This document shows positions 14,341-19,702 of a DNA stretch of 19,702 nt, piece after piece. The notes under the pieces were generated by a model, which ran no database searches, was not told where the DNA came from, and worked only from the letters and a program-made list of their open reading frames with translations. A program made the translations under genes and the position numbers. The DNA is from Myxococcales bacterium (GTDB lineage: Bacteria > Myxococcota_A > Bradymonadia > UBA7976 > UBA1532). Position 1 is the first letter of the stretch; every line of letters begins with the position of its first letter. The stretch is taken from positions 1 to 19,702 of the forward strand of contig JACKDL010000056.1 in NCBI GenBank assembly GCA_020633555.1, written 5' to 3'.

Positions 14341-15518
14341 GGGTCAAGTTGGCGATAGCGATGCAGCAGGTCGGCCTGACGATGCGCGGCGGGCATCACT
14401 CGGCCGCCGATCAGCACCTGCTCGGCCCGGCTGGAGAGCTCCAGGGGGTCACCGCTCCAGAGCACCAGATCGGCGCGGGCGCCGGGTCGCAGCGTACCCA
14501 GCGCCGGCACGCCCAGCACCCGGCCGGGCGCGGCGGTGATGGCCTGCACCGCCTGGGCGTGGGGCAGACCGGCCCGCACGGCGTTGCCGGCGAGCTGCCG
14601 CAGCTTGCGCACGTTGTGGGTCTCCCAGGTGGACAAGGCCACGGTCACGCCGGCCTTCACCAGGATCGCCGCGCTGTCGGGGCGGGCCAGCCGGCGGTCG
14701 AAGTCGCCGGGCAGGTTCTCCAGCGGGTTGAGCACCACCGGCACCTGGGCGGCGGCCAGGGCTGCGGCCTCGGCCCACGCCTCGGCGCCGCCCACCACCA
14801 CCAGGCGGATCCCCTGCTCGGCGGCCAGGGCCAGGGCGGCGGTGATGTCGGCGCGGCGGTTCACCCAGGCCAGCAGGGGCGCCTCGCCGGCTACCACGGC
14901 GGCCAGCGCCTCCAGATCCAGGCGGCTCAGGTGGGGCCGCCCGAAGCGGTGGGGATCGAAGGCCTTCGGGTCCTGGCGGTACAGGCGGGCGTCGTCCAGC
15001 AGGCCGCGGAGCTGGGTCAGCGCCACCCCCCGGCTGCCCTCGCGCTGGCCGCCCAGCCGCACCACCAGCCCGGCGTAGGGCCGCAGCGGGGCCTCGTCGG
15101 GCCGCAGGGTGAAGGCGCCGAGCTGGCCGCTGATGAGGCCGCCGGCCGGGGCCACGCCCACCGCGGTGACGCCGTGGGCCCGCTGCACCGGGATCACCTG
15201 GCTGTGCGGGTCGAACACGTCCACGGCCCGGAAGGCCGCCCGCACGGGATCCTCGCCGCCGGCGTCGCGATCGTCGCTGCGCAGCACGCCGTGGATCTCC
15301 GAGGCGCCCAGGCCCGTCCACGGATCGATGAGCCCCGGCGTGATGACCTTGCCGGTGGCGTCGGTGACGGCGGCGGCGGCGGGCACGGGCACCCCCACCC
15401 CCACGGCGGTGACGCGGCCGTCCTCGACCACCACGGTGGCCCCCTCGATGGGCGGGCCGTCCCCGGGGTGGACGGTGGCCCCCACGAACACCAGCGCGAC
15501 GGCGAGGGCGACGTTCAC
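14331..15518 (-). CDS. amidohydrolase-fold protein lacking metal ligands (probable pseudoenzyme)
   Basis: This 395-residue protein has the amidohydrolase composite fold. The N-terminal beta part is IEGATVVVEDGRVTAVG, strand 1 is KVITPGLID, and the C-terminal return is GTLRPGARADLVLWSGDP. Compared with the adjacent upstream gene product, every metal ligand is replaced: the H-x-H after TPGLID reads W-T-G (67-69), the strand-5 HIH reads WVN (218-220), the strand-6 HH reads GG (243-244), and the Asp of HTDSP aligns with Trp298. A short hydrophobic N-terminus (VALAVALVFV) could be a minimal signal or simply the first strand. The GTG start at 15518 overlaps the upstream TGA by four bases, implying translational coupling and perhaps a partner role in a heteromeric complex (inference). 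Confidence 0.72.
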   Translation of the reverse strand: MNVALAVALVFVGATVHPGDGPPIEGATVVVEDGRVTAVGVGVPVPAAAAVTDATGKVITPGLIDPWTGLGASEIHGVLRSDDRDAGGEDPVRAAFRAVDVFDPHSQVIPVQRAHGVTAVGVAPAGGLISGQLGAFTLRPDEAPLRPYAGLVVRLGGQREGSRGVALTQLRGLLDDARLYRQDPKAFDPHRFGRPHLSRLDLEALAAVVAGEAPLLAWVNRRADITAALALAAEQGIRLVVVGGAEAWAEAAALAAAQVPVVLNPLENLPGDFDRRLARPDSAAILVKAGVTVALSTWETHNVRKLRQLAGNAVRAGLPHAQAVQAITAAPGRVLGVPALGTLRPGARADLVLWSGDPLELSSRAEQVLIGGRVMPAAHRQADLLHRYRQLDPGR

Positions 15519-16951
15519 CGGGGCACCTCCAGGCCGGCCTCGAAGTCGCTGTAGGGTGCGCGGGCGGTATCGCGGTCGTAGCGCAAGTGCCCGTCCACAT
15601 AGACTTTTCTGGCACGGGTATAGACGCTGAAGGGGTGGCCGTCCCAGACCACCACGTCGGCCATCTTCCCCTCGTCCAGGGTGCCGGTCTTGTTCAGCAC
15701 CCCCAGGGCCCAGGCGGGCTGGGCGGTGATCCAGCGCAGGGCCTCGTGCTCGGGCACCTCGACGCCGGCGTGGCGGCCGGCGTGCCAGGCTTTGGCGGCC
15801 TCCTGGTTCATGCGCTGGATGCCCTCGGGGCTGTCGGTGTGCAAGATGCCACGGGCGCCCGCCTCGGTGAGCAGGGGCAGGGTCTGCTCGATGCCGTCCC
15901 AGGCCTCGAGCTTGAAGCCGTACCAGTCGGCCCAGGTGCTCACGCTCACGCCCTCGCGGGCCAGGATGTCGCGGATCTTGTAGGCCTCGACGGCGTGGTG
16001 GAAGGACCGCACCCGGTAGCCGAACTCCCGCGCCAGCTCGAGCTGCTGGAGCATCTCGTCGGCCCGGTAGCAGTGGATGTGCACCAGGATTCGCCCGGCC
16101 AGGACGCCCGCCAGGGTCTCCAGGGTCAGGTCGCGCTTGGGGGGCGGCTCGCCCTTCAGCTTGCCGCCGTGGGCCTGCTCGTGGTGCCAGCGCTCCCACT
16201 CGAACTTGTAGCGGCGGGCCTGGGCGAAGGCCTCGCGCATGAGGAACAGGCTGCCCATGCGGCTGGCGGGCATGGCCTTCTTGCCCTTGCCGTACACCCG
16301 TTTGGGGTTCTCGCCGCAGGCCATCTTGATGCCAGGGGGCGCCCCGGGGAACCGCATGGCGGCCACCTCGCGGCGCGGGTGCAGCTTCAGCACGGCGCTG
16401 CGGCCGCCCATGAGGTTGGCGCTGCCGGGCAGAATCTGCACCGTGGTCACGCCGCCCGCCAGGGCCTGCTCGAAGGCCGGATCCTGCGGCCAGATGCCGT
16501 CCTCGGCCTCCAGGGCCGCGGTGATGGGCTTCGTGGCCTCGTTCACGTCGGCGTGGGCCCAGACGCTGGGCTGCGGGTGCACGCCCATGTGGCTGTGGGT
16601 GTCGATGATGCCGGGGGTGACGAAGTGCCCACGGGCGTCCACCACCCGCTCACCGCGGGCGGGCTCGGGGGCGTCGCCCTCGCCGATCTCGGCGATGAAG
16701 CCCTTGCGCAGGCGGATCCAGCCCCGGTCGATGCGCGGCCGGTGTCGACTGGCGGTGAGCAGGGTGGCGTCCTTGATGAGCACCGCCGGCGCCGCCGGCA
16801 GCGGCCGGCTCAGCGGCGGCGGCGGCTCCAGCGACGGCGGATCTAGCGTGGGCGAGGGGATGGGGCCGAAGGGCGACTCGGCGGGGGCAGCCCCGCAGCC
16901 CAGCAGGCCCAGAGTGGCCAGCACAGCGATGAGCTCCGCGATCCGCCCCAC
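15515..16951 (-). CDS. amidohydrolase (imidazolonepropionase-like), lipoprotein
   Basis: This 478-residue protein has a lipobox LLGC (Cys19) followed by a Pro-rich spacer to ~55, so it is probably a membrane-anchored enzyme facing the periplasm. The amidohydrolase domain is complete: HSH at 119-121 in TPGIIDTHSHMG, HIH at 291-293, HH at 318-319 and Asp373 in HTDSP supply the metal-binding set. GIKMACGENPK at 208-218 is typical of the imidazolonepropionase/prolidase-like group (COG1228 type). It should hydrolyse C-N bonds in cyclic amides or peptides; the substrate is unknown. The GTG start at 16951 has GGGGAGG five to six bases upstream. It lies 37 bases after an FG-GAP lipoprotein gene and overlaps its degenerate paralogue by GTGA, so the four genes appear to form one operon. 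Confidence 0.85.
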   Translation of the reverse strand: MGRIAELIAVLATLGLLGCGAAPAESPFGPIPSPTLDPPSLEPPPPLSRPLPAAPAVLIKDATLLTASRHRPRIDRGWIRLRKGFIAEIGEGDAPEPARGERVVDARGHFVTPGIIDTHSHMGVHPQPSVWAHADVNEATKPITAALEAEDGIWPQDPAFEQALAGGVTTVQILPGSANLMGGRSAVLKLHPRREVAAMRFPGAPPGIKMACGENPKRVYGKGKKAMPASRMGSLFLMREAFAQARRYKFEWERWHHEQAHGGKLKGEPPPKRDLTLETLAGVLAGRILVHIHCYRADEMLQQLELAREFGYRVRSFHHAVEAYKIRDILAREGVSVSTWADWYGFKLEAWDGIEQTLPLLTEAGARGILHTDSPEGIQRMNQEAAKAWHAGRHAGVEVPEHEALRWITAQPAWALGVLNKTGTLDEGKMADVVVWDGHPFSVYTRARKVYVDGHLRYDRDTARAPYSDFEAGLEVPR

Positions 16952-16988
16952 CGGCGCCTCCCCCCACAGCTCGCGGCAGGCTAGCCCC

Positions 16989-18428
16989 TCAGGGGTGGTA
17001 GAGCCAGTACGCCCGCCCGATGAGCGGATCGGGCTCGGGCCGCTCGTCGTCATCGAAGAAGAACAGCGCCGGGCAGCCCTGCACGCTGAGCACCCCGTGG
17101 CCGCCGGTGGCGATGCCCGTGGCCGCCTCTTCCAGGGGCACGGGCAGGGCCCAGCGGGCGCCCTCGGCTGCGAAGCCGCCGCCGGTGTTGGCGTGGATCC
17201 GCCAGTAGGCGCGGCCCGCCAGAGGGTCGCCGTCGGGCAGCAGATCGTCCCGGTACAGCACCAGATCGGGCGCGCCCGCTCGCGCCAGGTCCACCAGCCC
17301 GAAGCTGAGCCCGGCGAACACGCCACGGCCGTCCTGCTCCATGGGGAAGGGCAGGCTCCAGCGGGTGGGCTCGGCGGCGAAGCCGGAACCGGTGTTGGGG
17401 TACAGCCGCCAGTAGGCGCGCCCCAGCAGGGGATCGCCGTCGGGCAGCAGGGCGTCGTCATACAGGACCAGATCCGGCCGCCCGTCGCCGTCCAGATCGG
17501 CCAGCGCGTGGGCGTCGCTGGCGAGCTGCGAGCGATCCTCCAAGGGCACCGGCAGGTTCCAGCGGGTGGGTTCGGCGGCGAAGCCGGCGCCCGTGTTGGC
17601 GTACACGCGCCAGTAGGCCCGTCCCAGCAGGGGATCGCCGTCGGGCAGCAGGTCGGGCTGGGTGAGCACCAGGTCGGGGCGGCCGTCGCCCGTCAGATCG
17701 GCCAGGGCGTGGCTGGGGCCGGCCGGGCCGCTCTGGTCCTCCAGCGCCACCGGCAGGCTCCAGCGGGTGGGCTCGGCAGCGAACCCGGCGCCGGTGTTGG
17801 CGTACACCCGCCAGTACGCGCGGCCGATCAGGGGATCGCCGTCGGGCAGCAGATCGTCCTGGGTGAGCACCAGATCCAGCCGGCCGTCGCCCGTCAGATC
17901 CAGCAACGCGAAGTCGGGGCCGGCGATGCGCCCGCGGTCCTGCTCGACCGGCAAGGGCAGGCTCCAGCGGGTGGGCTCGGCGGCGAAACCGTCGGCCCCA
18001 CCGGGGTACACCCGCCAGTAGGCGCGGCTGAGGAGCGGATCGCCGTCGGGCAGCACCTCGCCGTCGAAGACCACCAGGTCCATCACGCCGTCGCCGGTCA
18101 GATCCAGGGTGCTGTGGGCCGGGCCGGCCGCCCCCTGATGAGGCCCCGAGAGCTCGATGGGCAGGCGCCAGCGGCTGGCCTTGGCGGCGAAGCCGTCGTC
18201 GGGGCACTGCGGGGGCGGGGATCCGCCTTCGCCGCCCGCACCACCTCCAGCGCCGCCCTGGCCACCTGCGCCGCCCTGGCCGCCGGCCCCCTGATCGAAG
18301 GTCGCCGCGCCGCCGTGGCCGCCGGGGCCTTGGTCGCGGCGTCCGCCGCCCCCGCCCGCCGGGACGCAGGCCGAGAGGCCCCAGGTCGCGAGACCGGCGG
18401 CGCAAGCCGCCCAGAGCAAGGTGCGCAT
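16989..18428 (-). CDS. FG-GAP/VCBS-repeat lipoprotein, six repeats
   Basis: This 479-residue lipoprotein has a lipobox LSAC (Cys21), a Gly/Gln-rich linker to ~70, and then six repeats of 67-69 residues starting at Phe80, 148, 216, 283, 350 and 419. The repeat consensus is FAAEPTRWSLP-x-P-x-E, about 15 variable residues, DLTGDGRPDLVL, then LLPDGDPLxGRAYWRVYANTGAG. The DxxGDGxxD segment is the calcium-binding loop of FG-GAP/VCBS propeller blades; in repeat 5 it is degenerate (LARAGAPD) and in repeat 6 absent. Besides Cys9 and Cys21 in the signal peptide, the only cysteines are Cys75, just before repeat 1, and Cys452 in repeat 6, placed to clamp a closed propeller. ATG 18428 follows GGGAGG. It is probably a surface or periplasmic binding scaffold; the ligand is unknown. 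Confidence 0.85.
   Translation of the reverse strand: MRTLLWAACAAGLATWGLSACVPAGGGGGRRDQGPGGHGGAATFDQGAGGQGGAGGQGGAGGGAGGEGGSPPPQCPDDGFAAKASRWRLPIELSGPHQGAAGPAHSTLDLTGDGVMDLVVFDGEVLPDGDPLLSRAYWRVYPGGADGFAAEPTRWSLPLPVEQDRGRIAGPDFALLDLTGDGRLDLVLTQDDLLPDGDPLIGRAYWRVYANTGAGFAAEPTRWSLPVALEDQSGPAGPSHALADLTGDGRPDLVLTQPDLLPDGDPLLGRAYWRVYANTGAGFAAEPTRWNLPVPLEDRSQLASDAHALADLDGDGRPDLVLYDDALLPDGDPLLGRAYWRLYPNTGSGFAAEPTRWSLPFPMEQDGRGVFAGLSFGLVDLARAGAPDLVLYRDDLLPDGDPLAGRAYWRIHANTGGGFAAEGARWALPVPLEEAATGIATGGHGVLSVQGCPALFFFDDDERPEPDPLIGRAYWLYHP
17089..18191 (-). repeat. ~204-bp tandem coding repeats (FG-GAP blades)
   Basis: Six direct repeats of roughly 201-207 bases lie inside the lipoprotein gene. The DNA encoding GRAYWRVYANTGAGFAAEP is nearly identical in several copies (around 17165-17210, 17350-17420, 17560-17630, 17760-17830 and 17970-18030). 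The middle copies are most alike and the terminal copies most diverged. Confidence 0.75.
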
Positions 18429-18465
18429 GGTGGGCCTCCCAGGGCGGGCCGCTGGGCTCGAGGGC

Positions 18466-19702
18466 TCAGGGGTGGTAGCGCCAGTACGCCCGCCCGATGA
18501 GCGGATCGGACTCGGGCAGCTCGTCGTCGCTGTAGAAGAACAGCGCGGGGCACAGGTCGGGGCCGGCCCACACGCCGTGGTGCCGGGTGCCGGGGCCACG
18601 GGCGCCGTCCACCAGCGGATAGGGCAGCCGCCAGTCGGCGCCGCCCATGGCGAAGCCGGCGCCGGTGTTGGCGTGCACCTTCCAGTAGGCCCGGCCGATC
18701 AGGGGATCGGACTCGGTGAGCACGTCGTCGTCGTACACCACCAGGTCGACGCCGCCGTCGGCGTCCAGGTCGAGCAGGCCGAACTCGGTGGCGGCGATGC
18801 GGCCGCGGCCGTCCTCCACCGAGAAGGGCAGGCTCCAGGTGCTGCTGCCCTGGGCGAAGCCGGCGCCGGTGTTGGCGTACACCAGCCAGTAGGCCCGGCT
18901 CACCAGGGGGTCGTTCTCGGGCAGGATGTCGGCGTCGTAGACCACCAGATCCAGCGCGCCGTTGCCGTCCAGATCGAGCAGGGTGTGGCTGTCGCTGCCC
19001 AGGTTGGAGCGGTCCTCCAGCGGGAACGGCAAGCTCCACTGGCTGCCCCCGGGGGCGAAGCCGCGGCCGGTGTTGGCGTAGATCTTCCAGTAGGCCCGGC
19101 CCACCAGCGGATCGCCCTCGGGCAGGATGTCGTCCTTCGTCACCACCAGGTCGAGCAGCCCGTCGGCGTTCAGATCGGCCAGCGCGTGGTAGGCGCCGCC
19201 CGGGCCGCTCTGATCTTCGAGCGGGAAGGGCAGGCTCCACTGGGCGGGCGCCTGGGCGAAGCCGCTGCCCGTGTTCTCGTAGATCTGCCAGTAGGCCCGG
19301 CCCACCAGCGGGTCGTTCTCGGGCAGGATGTCGTCGCGGTACACCATCAGATCAGGCAGGCCGTCGCCCGTGAAGTCGGTGATGCCGATGACCGAGCCCA
19401 GCCGGCTCACGCCGTTCTCGATGGGGAAGGGCAGCCGCCAGTCGCTGCCGGCCTCTGCGAAGCCGGCCCCGCTGCCGGGGTACAGCTTCCAGTAGGCGCG
19501 GCCCACCAGCGCGTCGGCCTCGGGCAGGACGGCGTCGTCCAGCACGAGCAGATCGATGAGGCCGTCGCCGTTCAGATCCATGACCAGGTGCGAGGGCCCG
19601 CCGGGGCCTTGGTTGCCGTCGGTGAGCTCGAAGGGCAGCCGCCACTGGGCGCCCGCGTCGGCGAAGCCGTCGGCCGCGCACATGGGGCCGGGGGCACCGC
19701 CC
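18466..19702 (-). CDS. FG-GAP/VCBS-repeat lipoprotein paralogue, N-terminus outside window
   Basis: This frame is open through the right edge, so the gene is cut at its 5' end. The visible part begins GGAPGPMCAADGF, matching the linker and Cys before repeat 1 of the neighbour at 16989-18428. A Met codon at 19683 is therefore internal, not the start. Six repeats follow with the same plan: F-x-x-x-x-x-W-x-LP-F-P-x-E, DLNGDGxxDLVV, ILPENDPLVGRAYW, YANTGxG. The last ends CPALFFYSDDELPES and GRAYWRYHP, as in the neighbour. Its repeats favour PE(N/G)DPL and FAQ/FAP where the neighbour has PDGDPL and FAAEP. The two conserved Cys are again one before repeat 1 (about 19678-19680) and one in repeat 6 (18550-18552). 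The next gene starts 37 bases after its stop, so co-transcription is likely. A lipobox beyond the edge is expected but not seen. Confidence 0.82.
   Translation of the reverse strand, partial: GGAPGPMCAADGFADAGAQWRLPFELTDGNQGPGGPSHLVMDLNGDGLIDLLVLDDAVLPEADALVGRAYWKLYPGSGAGFAEAGSDWRLPFPIENGVSRLGSVIGITDFTGDGLPDLMVYRDDILPENDPLVGRAYWQIYENTGSGFAQAPAQWSLPFPLEDQSGPGGAYHALADLNADGLLDLVVTKDDILPEGDPLVGRAYWKIYANTGRGFAPGGSQWSLPFPLEDRSNLGSDSHTLLDLDGNGALDLVVYDADILPENDPLVSRAYWLVYANTGAGFAQGSSTWSLPFSVEDGRGRIAATEFGLLDLDADGGVDLVVYDDDVLTESDPLIGRAYWKVHANTGAGFAMGGADWRLPYPLVDGARGPGTRHHGVWAGPDLCPALFFYSDDELPESDPLIGRAYWRYHP

Noticed and set aside
14331..16199. 622-residue reading of the downstream amidohydrolase as a fusion with an N-terminal extension
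   Set aside because: The extra ~227 residues overlap the upstream amidohydrolase gene out of frame and are low complexity. The GTG at 15518 in a GTGA overlap is the natural start.
19681..19683. ATG as the true start of the right-edge FG-GAP protein
   Set aside because: The frame stays open upstream with linker-like GGAPGP matching the neighbour's pre-repeat region. Starting here would leave the protein without any export signal.
16989..19702. CRISPR-like or mobile-element repeat array
   Set aside because: The ~204-bp repeats are in-frame protein blades with codon-level variation and no spacers.
1..19702. tRNA, rRNA, integrase, transposase or attachment-site signs
   Set aside because: None was recognised on either strand. 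Base composition and codon use look uniform across the window, so I see no evidence for a recently acquired island.

Overview
This is a very GC-rich (my impression: above 70%), gene-dense window. It most likely comes from a Myxococcota-type (deltaproteobacterial) chromosome. The basis is the strong G/C third-position codon bias, frequent GTG starts, and several lipoproteins whose lipobox cysteine is followed by long Gly-Gly-X linkers, a style I associate with Myxococcota. This is inference; there is no rRNA or other marker to settle the lineage. I see no tRNA, rRNA, CRISPR array, insertion sequence, phage module or origin. No stretch longer than 300 bases lacks a gene. The four longest gaps are 11134-11279, 14158-14330, 12908-13023 and 224-315.

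Layout. Positions 1-223 (-) hold the N-terminus of a Gly-rich lipoprotein cut by the window edge. Positions 316-1335 (-) hold a lipoprotein resembling GH113-type glycoside hydrolases. A 70-bp divergent gap separates it from a tightly coupled plus-strand operon, 1406-7738. Its members are a sodium:solute symporter, a cytoplasmic six-hairpin glycosidase-like protein, a GalU-like nucleotidyltransferase, and a sulfatase-fold hydrolase with Thr in place of the formylglycine Cys. Every junction in that operon is a 4-base GTGA start/stop overlap. It reads as a carbohydrate uptake and processing unit whose substrate is unknown. A signal-less transglycosylase-like protein (7783-8643) and a three-TM pentapeptide-repeat protein (8716-10116) follow on the same strand.

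In the middle, 10129-11133 (-) is a Gly-linker lipoprotein with an uncharacterised beta-rich domain. Positions 11280-11537 (+) hold a small secreted protein and 11551-12144 (+) a PAP2 membrane phosphatase. On the minus strand, 13024-14157 is citrate synthase, followed by a class I methyltransferase (12173-12907).

The right third, 14331 to the window end (-), looks like one operon. It has two tandem FG-GAP/VCBS-repeat lipoproteins, each with six ~68-residue repeats carrying a GRAYW signature. Next come an amidohydrolase lipoprotein with a full metal-ligand set and, overlapping it by four bases, a second amidohydrolase-fold protein that has lost every recognisable metal ligand. The most notable items are this active/degenerate amidohydrolase pair beside duplicated propeller-like lipoproteins, and the four-gene coupled sugar operon. 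I could not demonstrate a wholly new system from sequence alone.
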